From Coleophoma eucalyptorum (taxonomy: Eukaryota; Ascomycota; Leotiomycetes; Helotiales; Dermateaceae): a stretch of 64,000 nt of DNA. The notes under the pieces were generated by a model, which saw nothing but the letters and a program-made list of their open reading frames with translations, ran no database searches and was not told the origin of the DNA. A program made the translations under genes and the position numbers. Below, piece after piece: positions 35,197 to 46,890 of the stretch (position 1 is its first letter; each line of letters starts with the position of its first letter). Location: the NCBI GenBank assembly GCA_026120035.1, contig JALRME010000031.1, forward strand, positions 434,001 to 498,000, in the 5' to 3' direction.

Positions 35197-36400
35197 CTAG
35201 ACAGCACCGCTGCCGAGGCAAAACATGTAGTATGAAAACTCCTGGCCAACAAGCTTCTCGCTCAACTTCCATAACCTTTCCGCCTCGAAAGAACTCGTTG
35301 CCCAAGGTCTCATGGTGTCAGTCCAAGGATCGGAGACTCGGCAGCTCTGCAAATAGGCGCCGTTATGGGCTGCTGCCATTAGCATCTCTTACAATTGTTG
35401 CCCGGGCCAGTATTTACCTGTAACCTCCGGGTCGAAGGCAGCGTAGACATAGGTATTAGCACCGACTTCGGGCGGCACAGCCGTAGCACCTCCGAAGCCG
35501 AGCCAACCGACGGCATTGCCCATCAGGCGGTCAATTTCCACTATAACCATGAATTTAGTGCTTATAGACTTCACAAGGCGTGGTAGAATATTACTTACGC
35601 ATAGATACAAAATCGGAATCTGGCTCTCCTGACTCTCCAAACAGCTTCAGGTGTCCGCCGAGGTTGGTCATAACTAGACCAGGGTTTATACTGAAGGCGG
35701 AAAGTTTGTGCTTAGCACCAAGCTTTTCAGCTAGCGAGATGGCCATCAGCATATTAGCCGTCTTTGCCTGGCCGTAGCTTAACCACTTGTTGTAGAACTC
35801 GCCGTCCTATGGAGTTCCAATATGTTAGATCGGGTCATCACTATATCCAAAGCGCAAAGAAAAACTCACACGGAAGTTATAATCTTCAAATCGGAACGGG
35901 CTAAGTCGGTGGCCGTCACTAGTGATGTTGATAATGCGAGGTGCCGGGGATTTGAGAATCTTGTCCATAATCAAATTGGTAAATAAGAAAGGGCCTAAGT
36001 GGTTCGTAGCAAGCTGGCTCTCGAAGCCTTCCGGAGAGAGGGCCCAGTCAGTGGCCATGACTGCAGCATTGTTCACGATTACATCAATTTGGGGAATATC
36101 GGCCCACGCATTGACTGTTTCGGCAGCAATGCGCACCTTTGCTAGCGATGCAAGATCAAGGTCGAGAGTGCGGACTTTGACGTCCAGATGCTCAGTAGAG
36201 ATAGCTAGGGCAGTCTGTTGTACCTTGGTAGGGTTACGACCAGCAAGGATTAACAGCGACGGCTTGCCGCTGGCGATACCGATGACAAAGGCAGCGCCGA
36301 TACTGCCGGGGGAGACGCCGGTGACGAGAACAACTTTTCCATTGATCTGGGATTGGTAAGTCGCCGTAAGGTCACTTGCGGATCTTGGATCTGTGTTCAT
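35197..36400 (-). CDS. short-chain dehydrogenase/reductase (SDR)
   Basis: NAD(P)-dependent oxidoreductase of the classical SDR fold, closest in style to fungal retinol-dehydrogenase/TIC32-like proteins. Four exons (35870-36400, 35599-35806, 35418-35540, 35197-35372) join in phase to 345 residues. The cofactor motif is TGVSPGSIG, the structural motif is NNAAVM, the catalytic Ser lies in INITSDGHR, and the second exon provides YGQAK with the catalytic Tyr and Lys. The C-terminus (GAYLQSCRVSDPWTDTMRPW, then KLSEKLVG) is typical. All catalytic residues are present. The gene is divergent from the regulator at 37082, with about 680 bp between the start codons, so they may share control elements. 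Substrate unknown. Confidence 0.9.
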
Positions 36401-37081
36401 GGTGATAATAGAGAGGGGAATTGTACGAGGGAAGATAGAGGAAAGTATAATGAAACTATATGAGGAACATTATTAAGAGCGAGGATAGGAGTATTTATAC
36501 CGGGAGCAGTCAATTCTCTGACTGGTTTGGAAAAATTATCAAGATAGTAGATTCTTAGTCAAGAGATTAAATGAAAGCTAAGAGAGTTCGAGGAGCGTTG
36601 GAGAAGACAACTACTCCTATTGATTACCAAGGATGCCCCGCAGCTCCTTCGTAGATACGCATGCACTTTGCCTAAGAAATCCTAATGATTATGACCAGCT
36701 ATCACTACCCAAAACATCTATACAACAGAAAGCCTTATTTCTGAAAGCTCATAGGCTCAGATCTCATCTACGGCTTTTGTATACGGCTGTATATTAATAG
36801 AGCTGTTTACGGGATTCGGTTAGTCTGGTTTGAGTAAGTGCGCCTTTCCGCTTTTGGCCTATTAAACTGCTGACTATTACCTAGATTTGGTATAGTGGAT
36901 TTCTTGTGACGCAGCTCCATGTTCGGAATCTCTACGCCAGCAACAAGCGACGTATAAGAGGTGGGCCTTCCCTATCAGTCCGATTATTCAACTGACTGCT
37001 TTCCTTTTTGAATCGAAATCAGGTACACATCGACGCTGCAAGCTTTACCATTGCTGTTCCGGCAGCCTAACGCTAGAAAAC
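36401..37081. promoter_or_regulatory. divergent promoter region, SDR and tachykinin-family regulator
   Basis: About 680 bp between two start codons on opposite strands. No gene seen; specific binding sites were not identified. Confidence 0.55.
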
Positions 37082-38804
37082 ATGGCGAATGATCCAAAAA
37101 TGGTCATTTTCGATTCGAATCTACATGCCGGAGCCTGCAGTACCGACAGGGACTTACTAATGTCATGGAAGGATGGACCGGCGAAGGTCAAATCAGAATT
37201 CCCTAGGGGAAGACCTAGAAAAGGTAATTCCTATCAATTCTTCTCCCTGGATATAGTCTGACAATGAAGATTAGTGGTCAACACTAGCACACCATCCACC
37301 TACCAGTTTGTTTCCTGCACAGGTTCGCAAGAGCACAACGATCCAGCTGATCGAAAATCAATTCGATCACACGTGATGCGGCACCGACAGCTGAAGTCTG
37401 ACAAGACTCATAACAGCGTCCAAAACATGGATCACATTGTGAAACCTTCGAGTTTACAGGGCCACTCAACTCTGAGCCAAGGCAGATCCGACTTCTCCAT
37501 AATGCCACGCGAATTCACGATGTTTGATCCTTTCAATTGCCTGTCTCTCCCAATTGAGCCGTACATGCTCGATTCCATAAGCAAATGTACAACCCAAGTT
37601 CATTTCAAGGACCCACTCACTGACCTGCTATTAGGTACTGTCTACATAAATGAGATGGTTTTTTGCATTGAGAAGTACTCTCGTTTCGACCCGATGAGAG
37701 AGTACTTCCTACCGATGGCATTTCAAGACCCCGCGTTACTTCACGCCGTTCTATTTTCTTCCGATTCGCTAAAACTGCTATTGTCGGGATACAGAGAAGC
37801 ACCTAAGACCGTGCAGCATCTCAATGAATGCATCCGCATCGTCAATCAGAGGCTGCAATCCCCCTCTGTCGTGGTTGATGATAGCACCATTGCCGTGATA
37901 GCCACGATAGCATATGTTGAAGTGAGCAACCCACTCCACAGCTAAAACGGAACTAACATCTCCAAGAAAGTTGCTGGAAACTTCGAGAATTGGGACATAC
38001 ACATGCGTGGCCTGAAAAGAATGATTCAGTTAAGAGGAGGCTTGAAGAACTTTCGGTCGAACAGAATCTTATATAATAAGATCCAACGGTAATAGCGCTG
38101 CCATCTGTGGCAGGATTCTGCTAACATACTATAGCTCTGACCTCTGTGGTTCTGTTGATGCTGGTACTAGCCCATACTTTGAGGATTTTAGACCCCCTCT
38201 AGCAGCCTTAGAGGCACAATGCACCTTGTTTAGCATCGGATTTAATCTGCTCGACGATCTATTTCATTTTACCGGAGCATTCAACCAAATCCTGTATAGG
38301 GTCGAGCACTCAACATTCGCTTTGAACCTAGTTCATCGGGGTAACACTGACACACAAGCTAGCCCTTTGGATTTGCGATATGAGCTCACCTCAATCCAAT
38401 ATACTCTTCTCCGTCTGCAACGGTCACCATACTCCTCTAAAAAGTCCAAAGTCGAACGCATGTGTTGTCTTGGTCTTCAGCTATACCTTACCACCATCCT
38501 AAACGACCTTCCAGCAGAGGCGTTATCGTGTGATAACTTGATTGCCAACCTCAAGGCCATCCTTAGCGACATAGACCATACTGAAATACCAGTAGGGTTT
38601 CGCTGCTGGTTGGTTCTTCTTATAGGGATATTGGTCTGTGAGAAATCGAATAAATCCTGGGCTAAACGGACATTTACAAGCCTCGTTCTACAACCCGTGC
38701 CGCAGACAAAAGAAGCCTTAAGATCCGAGCTCGCTACTTTTTTCTGGGTTGAAAAAGTTCATGACGCGAGTTTTACTAAGTTTTGGGACGAGGTTTTCAA
38801 ATAG
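37082..38804 (+). CDS. tachykinin-family fungal transcription factor-like protein
   Basis: Four exons (37082-37223, 37275-37921, 37967-38088, 38135-38804) join in consistent phase to 526 residues. Introns are 45-51 nt with consensus ends. The first exon encodes MANDPKMVIF and a basic GRPRKVV stretch resembling an AT-hook core. The next exon has the SIRSHVMRHRQLK basic motif and FDPFNCLSLPI, standard landmarks of this family, followed by the NWDIHMRGLKRMIQLRGGL segment after the second splice. It matches the order of motifs in the truncated copy at 14194-15266 and shows the full length. The role is presumed regulatory; DNA binding has not been shown for most members. It is divergent from the SDR gene. 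No lesion seen. Confidence 0.82.
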
Positions 38805-39067
38805 CGTTGAGCAGTCTGGCATGTAGTCATAATAGATTTAAAAATTCGAGAACAATTTATCTCTTCGGGATCTGCGGCAATTGGACAGATGCATATCACT
38901 GTAGTAAAGTGTTGGAAGTGGAAAATCAAATTGCTACGGTCTACCCAACAGTCATGAGATAAAGACTGCAGGAATCTGAGCTGAAGCCACAGACTGCGTT
39001 GGGACTTACAACTCTGGAACCATCTGGCTTGACAAGTTCCAATATCTACTTAATGAGTGTTCTTTAT

Positions 39068-40448
39068 TCAGAACCCTTGCGTCGTTCCTACAGAGCTGCC
39101 AGACGGCGTCTCCGCAAGGCCATTCATACCGTCCGATAGGAATTTGAAAGCCGAGCCCGGCGTCGTGAGCAGCTCTTTGGGATTTCCAGACTCTACTATC
39201 TCACCCTTATCCAAGACGATGACGTGGTCAAAATCCATCACAGTTTCCAGACGATGCGCAATTGCGATCACCGTCTTCTTTCCAAATTTCTTGCGAAGCA
39301 TCTGCTGCATTAAGTCGCTCGTAGCGGTATTAACGCTATATGGAATTAGTTGGTTTTCATCAAGAAGCATTTTCAGATGAGGATTTCGTACCTGCTAGTG
39401 GCCTCGTCAAGGAGCAATATCGAACCGCGCCTGACGATGGCACGTGCAAGACAAAAGAGCAGTTGCTGGCCTGTTGAAAGCATATCACTGCTTAGCTCAG
39501 CATCCAGTCCACCAGCTGCGTCTAGCAAGTCACGCAGTGCCAGATCGTCAAGTATACCAGTGAGGGACTCATCGTTAGCAAGGTGGAGAGGATCAAGGTT
39601 CTCCCGCACAGTGCCGGTGATGAAGAATGCATCCTTTGGCATCGTAGTGAGACTTGGGGAGCGTCTCAAGTGATAAATGGGATCGATAGATTGTCGCAAA
39701 AAGGCGATTTAGCCACAGAAAAAGAGCGCGTCGATATACGCTAGCCGTATCTTCAGGTCCAGATGCTTTCCAACCATCCAGAAGTAGTTTTCGTTTTTCT
39801 ACTAACTCTAGACCCAGGATCAAGATCTTGACACAATAGCTGGCCAAGAAGACGGAGGCGATTTCATGGCCAGCGGAAAATGGAACAGTGTTCGTACGCG
39901 TATAAGGTCAAGAAGGGTTGATAGGCCTAGGTACAGGATCAAGACCGTCGATGGTCGCAAGGAGCGTTTGTGCTCCCGGTACGACAGCCTCATAAACGGA
40001 ACAAACGCGACGAGAGAGAGGCCCGTGGTCGCAAGTGCCGCCCGGGTCCTCGCGACATGTGGCTGTGCCCACAGCGACAAGAGGACTACCTGTAGGCCGA
40101 TGTATGCCAGATAGGCCAACTAATTCATTCAGCTCTGGACTAGAAGCGCGATAGATGTCGGCAATCATACCATCTTGTACGGCACATGATGAGAATATTT
40201 GAGCTTGTTAGTCTCATTGTGCAGCACGTATAGCCGTACAAACGCAAGTAGGACTAGAAGCACGCTGTCAGAAACTTTACAGCAGAAGCGAGTGCAGTAG
40301 ACTTAAGTGTGACGGCTATTGGTAGAATGGTTAGGATGGTCTCCTCGAAGAGCAGAGTGAAGTCGAAGCCGTCCAAGCAGGAGCGTACGACGAAGGGCCC
40401 GAAAACGTCCTCGACTGCAGTGGAACAAAAGTTGACAGTAGAAGGCAT
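39068..40448 (-). pseudogene. ABC-C (MRP-type) transporter, large internal deletion
   Basis: The N-terminus from 40448 ([20 protein letters not shown]) and the TMD0 part (AYLAYIGLQVVLLSLWAQPH, then RPSTVLILYLGLS and a shifted frame with ALFLWLNRLF) are those of fungal MRP/ABC-C proteins. The sequence then passes directly to the second nucleotide-binding domain: DAFFITGTVRENLDPL, an altered signature (LSTGQQLLFCLARAI), Walker B ILLLDEATS and the H-loop IAIAHRLETVMDFDHVIVLD. TMD1, NBD1, TMD2 and the second Walker A are absent. Frame changes occur near 40300, 39840 and 39700. Full proteins are about 1,400-1,500 residues, so this copy cannot transport. The LSGGQ motif is also degraded (LSTGQ). 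Confidence 0.83.
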
Positions 40449-41735
40449 AACAGTCTAAGAGTATCTTGAGACCACTTAGGAATGCAAACCACATATACTT
40501 TGTATAACGGTGTGCTAAGCTTTTTAGAGGCAGATCAATTGACTCCGGATTCCTCTCTAATTCGTTGATCCACCCGCGGGACTCCATCATAGCGCAATCG
40601 GTAAACGAGCCGCGCAGGTAAGCGAGCTGCGCACCTACGGAAGAGGTACAGTGGATGTACAGTGGAGGCATAGGCCGCTACCTTCCTGATCAGGCAGGAT
40701 TCTACCCCCTTTTCCCCGATTTGACTACAACACTATAGTGTTGGGTGACTCACTCTACTTCCCAAAGGATGGAATGACTACAACTCTTGCTCTCCACCCT
40801 GTGATATGTCTACCGAACTAGTTAGTGTTGGATGCAGCAATTTAAGTATTGCTTTTCGAACTGAGTCAAGAATTGGAATAGAAAAACTAACATCGGATTT
40901 TTCTAATGATTCCAGCATGTTTGATGACGTTATAGAATGTGTAGCCGGATAAGTGTTTTCTGATAGAGGAGATACGCTTTCCTAATTAGGACCGACGATA
41001 GCCAACTTCATTGGATGGCTTTAATTACCCAGCGATTAGCTGTCTATATTGAGCTTCTCCCTTTCATATAGTTCGGATCTACTGGATATGCCGAAATCGG
41101 TTCACTTAGTATATAAGAACTGGAAGTTCTCCATAAGATATGAGGTTCGTGCTTAACTTCAATCATTCATTTCATACCTACCTCTGATCTGGATCTGTTA
41201 CGCTTTTTACTATTAATTAGTTCTCTGTTTGCCATATAGCGGTTATACTATGGAAGAACTTCTGTAGTCCCGAAGCCCCTACCTCACCCCCGGCATCGAA
41301 GAAGCCGACGTTATTGCCCACAAGTCACGGGACGTAACCCAAGTTTTGTGTCTTTCAGAGATTCTTTGTCGCCTATAAATATGTAGGAAAAGAGAGAAAA
41401 AAAAAGCATAGTAAGATTCTGCGCAGAGTAGCATAGAGGAACACGGAGGCTGGTTTTACCTCTGGACACGTCAGATAACCAGTTTTCTAGTATAGCGAAA
41501 ACGCCCCGAACTACTCCTTCTCTGATTTAGTACATAACCTTATAAATTTTTCTCAAGCGCCCAATTAAGGTTGAATCGAGTGATAGTGGAAAGAATAAAC
41601 CATGTTCTAGCCTTGCTGGTATTGGCATACAAGAATAATCCAAAGAATCATTCCTTCATATCTAAACTCGCATTTTTAACTAAGAAGGGACAAGCCGAGG
41701 TGGTCAGATCCTGATTTGTGAGGGAAATATCACGT
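40449..41735. other. intergenic region, nothing recognised
   Basis: About 1.3 kb of AT-rich DNA upstream of the ABC-C remnant. A minus-strand frame reaching 40671 overlaps the transporter in a different frame and is not supported. Confidence 0.45.
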
Positions 41736-42235
41736 TGAGAGTAGGTGATGAGCTCATAATTCTGCATGCATTCTGGCGGCGTAGACAGTATTGTGAACCA
41801 AAGCTAGGGTAGTGATAGGCAGATAAGCTTTCTAGGCAACTACAGTAGGCCGGGTAGGTAGACCGCATTTCCAACGTGCAGCGCGGATCCTTATGGAGCA
41901 CGCCATCTGTGATGTGTGATAAGCTCATAGTTCTGCATACATGCGGCGTAGGTAATATCATAAACTAAAGCTGGGGTTGGTGATAGGCAGATAAGCTTTC
42001 TAAGAGGCTGCGGTAGACCTAAGATTCCTGGTACTAAATGCATAGACCATATTAACAACGTGCCGTGTGGACCCAATCTGCGATATGTGATAAGTTCATA
42101 ATGCCATATACGCACTTGTGGCGTAGGTAGTATCGTGAGCCAAATCCTGGGTAGTTATAAGCAGATAAGGTTTTGTAGGTTGATTGATCGTCTATATGCA
42201 ATTCTTTAATAAGAGGCTCCAGGATTCCTGAGATG
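41736..42235. repeat. three diverged ~170-bp direct repeats
   Basis: Three copies begin near 41743, 41913 and 42084. Shared words include TGATAAGCTCATA-like starts, a GGCGTAG block about 35 bp later, an AAAGCTxGGG block, AGGCAGATAAGCTTTCTA (copies 1 and 2; AGCAGATAAGGTTTT in copy 3), and an AACGTGC block near the end of copies 1 and 2. Copies 1 and 2 are most alike. They lie directly upstream of the amidohydrolase gene and could be promoter repeats or decayed satellite-like DNA. Confidence 0.8.
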
Positions 42236-42385
42236 CTTGCTCTGGCTATATATAGAGAGCATATACCCATCATGGTTTCCTCACTTACTTAGGACTGAGA
42301 TACAGCTTCAAATATTATGCGTCTAAGTTGCTCTTGATAAGACTAGTATTATCATCTTGAAAAAACTTTCCTTCAATCATTAAAA

Positions 42386-43669
42386 ATGATCACTGCCATT
42401 GTTAATTCTCGAATTTTTGACGGCGAAGCTGTTATCGAAAATAAAACTGTAGTAATCGATGGAGAATATATTTCTTCTATTACCGATGACGTACCTGAAG
42501 ATGCAACAATCGTGGATGCACAAGCTGCAACTCTCCTCCCCGGATTGATTGATGCGCATGTTCACACAAAGATCCCTCAACTTGAGCTGGCTTTGAAGTT
42601 TGGTGTCTGCACTGAGTTGGAGATGATGGGTCACTGGACGCCTCAGCAACGCAAAGAGATCAACGATAGAAATGATCTCGCGGACCTTCGCACTGCAGAT
42701 TTTGGAATGACTGCCCCTGGTGGCCATCCCAGTGAGCTACACGGGCCACGTCGTGGGAATGGTGGAAACGGAGGATCCCCTCCAGGACAAGGTGCTTCCA
42801 GTCAAGGCCCTCCAGCCAATGGCGTTCGTGGCCCACCCCCTGGTACAGGACACAGAATAGTTGCTCCAACCGTCGTGAGTCCTACTGATGTCGTGGATTT
42901 CGTTGCAGCCCGGATAGCAGATGGAGCAGATTACATCAAAATCATGATTGAAGATGGCTACGTTCTAAAGGCTCCAGGTCTGCCGATGATGTCTGATGAA
43001 ACAGTCAGGACGGGGGTAGATGAAGCCCATAAGCATGGCAAGATAGCTATTGCCCATGTACTGACGTACGAGGCGACTCGACAGGCAATTCTTGCAGGAA
43101 TGGACGGTTTGGCCCATGTTTTTATTGACAAGCCCATAGATTCGGAGCTGCTCTCGCTAATAGCGAAGTCAGGCGCTTTTGTCACGCCATGCCTGGTGCT
43201 CAACTCCTCCATCATGGGAAAGAGCGGGAAGGAGCTGGCTGACGACGAGAGGGTCCGTAGTAAGCTGGACCAACCCTGGCACAATACACTTTGTAGCTGC
43301 TTCGACACATATCCTCAAGGCAACTTTCAAGATGTTCTCAATACGGTTTATGCACTTCATAAAGCGGGGGTGGATATCCTCGTGGGTACTGATGCATCAG
43401 TACCGCAACCGCACTTGGGTGGCCTGGCACATGGAGCTAGTGTGCACCACGAGCTGCAGCTACTTGTAGCCGCTGGCTTTACACCGATTGAAGCACTTCG
43501 TGCGGCAACTTCATTACCTGCGAAAAGATTTGGCCTAAATGATAGAGGGAGGATTGCCCCAGGAGCTAGAGCAGACCTGTTGCTTGTGAATGGTAATCCG
43601 ACAAGTAATATTACGGACACACTTTCTATACGCTCTATCTGGCGGCGAGGGGTTCTTCTTGACGCGTAA
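42386..43669 (+). CDS. amidohydrolase (imidazolonepropionase-like metal-dependent hydrolase)
   Basis: Single-exon, 427-residue member of the amidohydrolase superfamily, which uses one or two metal ions to hydrolyse amide, ester or ring C-N bonds. The strand-1 metal motif is DAHVH (His58, His60). A Lys in DYIKIMIEDG is the likely carbamylated ligand. Further His ligands lie in IAIAHV and GLAHVF, and the last Asp in LVGTDAS. The C-terminal RFGLNDRGRIAPGARADLLL block is typical. All ligands are present, so activity is expected. Unusual is a Gly/Pro/Ser-rich insert of about 35 residues after HPSELHG, before GHRIVAPTVV, in a region normally containing a short loop. Relatives include arylalkylamidases and peptidase-like enzymes, so the substrate is unknown. 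Confidence 0.9.
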   Translation: MITAIVNSRIFDGEAVIENKTVVIDGEYISSITDDVPEDATIVDAQAATLLPGLIDAHVHTKIPQLELALKFGVCTELEMMGHWTPQQRKEINDRNDLADLRTADFGMTAPGGHPSELHGPRRGNGGNGGSPPGQGASSQGPPANGVRGPPPGTGHRIVAPTVVSPTDVVDFVAARIADGADYIKIMIEDGYVLKAPGLPMMSDETVRTGVDEAHKHGKIAIAHVLTYEATRQAILAGMDGLAHVFIDKPIDSELLSLIAKSGAFVTPCLVLNSSIMGKSGKELADDERVRSKLDQPWHNTLCSCFDTYPQGNFQDVLNTVYALHKAGVDILVGTDASVPQPHLGGLAHGASVHHELQLLVAAGFTPIEALRAATSLPAKRFGLNDRGRIAPGARADLLLVNGNPTSNITDTLSIRSIWRRGVLLDA

Positions 43670-44212
43670 GTATAGTTCGGGTGCATTAGATAGATGATAT
43701 ATAATGAAGGGAATTTGAATTTGAAGCTATTAATTGCTTGTTAAAGTATCAATTTCAGGTGCAATGATAGTACCAAGGTTTCTAATTCTAGATAATGCGG
43801 TACAGCCGTGCCTGATGTGTACAGAGGCTAGTATGTTGTTAATGCATTTTTTACATCTCTGTAAACAACGAAGCAAAGTTTATTTAATATGACCAAACAG
43901 ATATAAGTTATCCGGGCACATGGGTGCAGGCTGGCGTTGACACTGAGTGGTTCAGCAAGTGATGTAATCAGAGTGCAGCGCTGTCGATACCAGGCAAGGC
44001 TGAGTCCATAAAATCTACTCAGTCTCGACTCATGTAGTCTCCAAGCTACCCTTGATCAACGCTTCGTTTCAAGACCCATCCATCTATTTGATCTACCGGA
44101 CCTTTGCAAGCCATGTCGCGATGTAGAAGCGGCCGACTTATTAGAGCATAACGCCACTCGGCCACTTTTCAATACATGTGTACCATAATATATTACCTAG
44201 TCCGCCCCTAAA
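43670..44212. other. intergenic region, nothing recognised
   Basis: About 540 bp downstream of the amidohydrolase gene. No feature recognised. Confidence 0.45.
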
Positions 44213-44521
44213 ATGTGTTGCACGACCTGCGACTGTTTAGGCTTCTGTGGAAAACGCATCACCAACTACTTTCATATCAGCCGTTCGTATAATGACATCG
44301 TCCAGTCCGTAGCCGCTAGATGCAAGTTCTGCGATCTAGTCTTCCAAGCTTACACGTTCATATCCCATGCCAACTCGAAGCCACGAGTTGAGCTTGTCGT
44401 GCTAAATGACAGTCCGGCAAAAATATCCTCATATGGGCCTGATGGTGTTCGAAAAGTTGTCGAAATATTCGTATGTGCAGGTATATACAGCCCAGAACAA
44501 CCTGAAATCATAAGAAGCTGA
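44213..44521 (+). CDS. small Cys-rich hypothetical protein, possible HET-family N-terminal remnant
   Basis: A 102-residue frame starting MCCTTCDCLGFCGK with a later CKFCDLVFQAY pair. The order of an N-terminal CxxC, then a CxxC followed by an aliphatic/aromatic helix and a VELVVL strand, resembles the region before HET domains in fungal incompatibility-type proteins. No HET domain follows; downstream frames are closed. It may be a gene fragment, a small gene with unseen introns, or chance. Confidence 0.35.
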   Translation: MCCTTCDCLGFCGKRITNYFHISRSYNDIVQSVAARCKFCDLVFQAYTFISHANSKPRVELVVLNDSPAKISSYGPDGVRKVVEIFVCAGIYSPEQPEIIRS

Positions 44522-45013
44522 GTCTTTGGATTTTTATCTCCCATTTTCATAGATATCGTGGAAAATGGAACCTCATGGCGATAATCAAGAGACATATCAA
44601 ATGGAAGATATTAACGTTATATAGAATCTAGATCCCAATGTACCTATCTTCGCCGTTTGCATATTTGCAAATACAAATCACGTTAACTGCTCCAATTGAC
44701 CTACCCTATTTCGATATATCTTCTAGCTCTGACATGAATGTAACTTCATGAGGCATAGTCACCGAAGTTCTAAGGGGGTATGAAGTATTCGAGGAAGAAA
44801 TCATTTTAAGCAAATAGTACTCAAGTTTAAAGTAAGTGTAAGCTATGATAATAGGCTAACCTACTAAAACATGCGATTTAATATTCAATGAGTATCTAAG
44901 CCAATAAGATTAACTGTTAGTTGATCAAGTGACGGACAGCCCCAGGCCACACGTGGTCTACAATTTCCAGTATCTACAGTATCTGACTGCAAGATATCCT
45001 CGAAGGAACCTTT
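44522..45013. other. intergenic region, nothing recognised
   Basis: About 490 bp of AT-rich DNA before the 3' end of the sugar transporter gene. Confidence 0.45.
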
Positions 45014-46890
45014 TTATTCCTTCTGTTCAAGATGCTGTGTAGTCGCGTCTTTGGCCTCTTGTATATTGAATTTCTCCGGCAACACATTTTCGTTGTCGCA
45101 TAGTCCCATGTCAGTTAAGTTCAACGCCTGGTTGTGAATTTGTTTTCTCTCGTCCTCGGTCAAATCATACCACTTATTTGCGATATTTGTGTCACCGAAC
45201 AGAGCCCCAATTTCCTCTAACGTACGTCCCTTGGTCTCTGGGAACAAAAAGTACATTGCTACGATATAAAGGACGCTTGGGCAGATGAGCACAAGGTAGA
45301 ACCTCCACCCGATGCTATTCATAGCAATAGGAGCGGCGACAAGTGTAACTTCAGAGGCAAGATAAAACGACGCAAGGCCAAATGCTACACCAGCGGGACG
45401 GAGGTGATTGGGGAAAATTTCTGTGACGTAGCTGGGGCCTCTGTTAGACTTCTATACGAAATGGGGGAGTGCAACGGGGTTACGAACACATATTGGGTCG
45501 CGTCGATAAAGAAACACCACCAAAATATGTACAGGAAACAGAAGAATACGGCTGCTTTAAGACCTGCTTCATGCGTTGTACCAAGATATGTTGCGGTCAG
45601 AGCACAAAGGAAAATAGCGGTGCATGTCATTCCAATAGAGCCAATAAGCATAAGCGTGCGGCGGCCAAACTTGTCAATATAGAATGCAGTCCATGTGTTT
45701 CCAAAACTGCGGGATAATTAATATTAACCTAGAAGTAACAAGGGGCGATGCGTACAGAGTGAATGTAGTCCAGCATGCGTTGAGCAAGAGTGGAATAGAG
45801 CCACCTTCGCCAAGTTGAGCGTAAATTAGGACACCGTAATTTGCCATAACATAAACACCAAGGAATTGGTTTCCAAACATGAGCAGAAATCCCATAAACG
45901 CTCTTTTTCGATTCGGCGCCGTCCGAAACAGTTCAAACCTGCGATTTGGTAGACTGGCGTCCATTTCGTATTGCTTCTCGATAAGATAGAATTCCTCGCG
46001 AGCACGGAGATTGTGTGTATCGGCTTTAGTCTTGTGTAAATTACAGACGATCTTAAAGGCTTCGTCGCGTCGACCTTGAGATAAAAGCCATCGAGGGGAG
46101 TATGGGACGAACTTCTGGCCCAGCACAAGAATAAGGGGGAAGACACACTGGAAGGACAGAGGGAATCTCCAAGAAAACTGGGCATGTTTGTCCTCTCCAG
46201 ACATGAAAGAGCATGCGTATCCCAGCCAACCGGCAATACAATAACCTATAGCGTATGCAATCTGAATGATATAATATTAGATTTGAAATTCAATGATAGT
46301 GGCAGAAACGTACCCCCGTTACGGAGACCATGGCACCACGGGACTCGGGAGTTGATATTTCAGCCTGATACATGGGTACTGAGAAGTTGTCAATTGTAAA
46401 CGGCCAAAATATTCTAGCAATACACACCAACACATGCCAAAATGCCTGACCCCTGTGTTATGTTAGTGGTCTCTCCGTGTTGAAAAATTAAACTCATTGG
46501 TATGATGCGACGTACCATTCCTGCAATACCACGTCCAACAATAAACATCGCAATATGAACTGCTCCGCTGCAAAGTACACCACCTATTATGAGAATGATG
46601 CTACCTATCATCATAGTCCATTTTCTACCAAACCTTTCAGAGCTCCAGACTTGGTAGATACATCCTACGATAGCACCAGCTGAGTTAATCCCATTCAAGG
46701 CGGCAATCATGTTGCTCGTGTGACCATAGCCCGGTTCGCCAGCTGCTGCAAGATGGAAGTATGTATAGAAGTTCGGTTGGCCGATGGTAGAGCCGATGAT
46801 GGCAAGGCCATAGGCCGTGGAGATGGTTCCGATAGCTACGAATATCACCACCCAAAGGTTGTAAGAGTTTACAATTATGTGATTCAACAT
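45014..46890 (-). CDS. MFS sugar transporter
   Basis: Plasma-membrane carrier of the sugar porter family. Six exons (46516-46890, 46428-46452, 46314-46378, 45756-46261, 45488-45706, 45014-45431) join in consistent phase to 535 residues; one exon is only 25 nt. Landmarks are SERFGRKWTM after helix 2, MYQAEISTPESRGAMVS after helix 4 (built by splicing), SPRWLLSQGRRDEA after helix 6, FYIDKFGRRTLM, QYVYVTEIFPNHLRPAG, and the terminal FLFPETKGRTLEEIGALF. One intron (45432-45487) uses the donor GTTCGT. The start was placed at MLNHIIVNSYN, which fits family N-termini; an upstream in-frame ATG at 46953 would add 21 residues. No lesion seen. Sugar specificity unknown. Confidence 0.9.
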
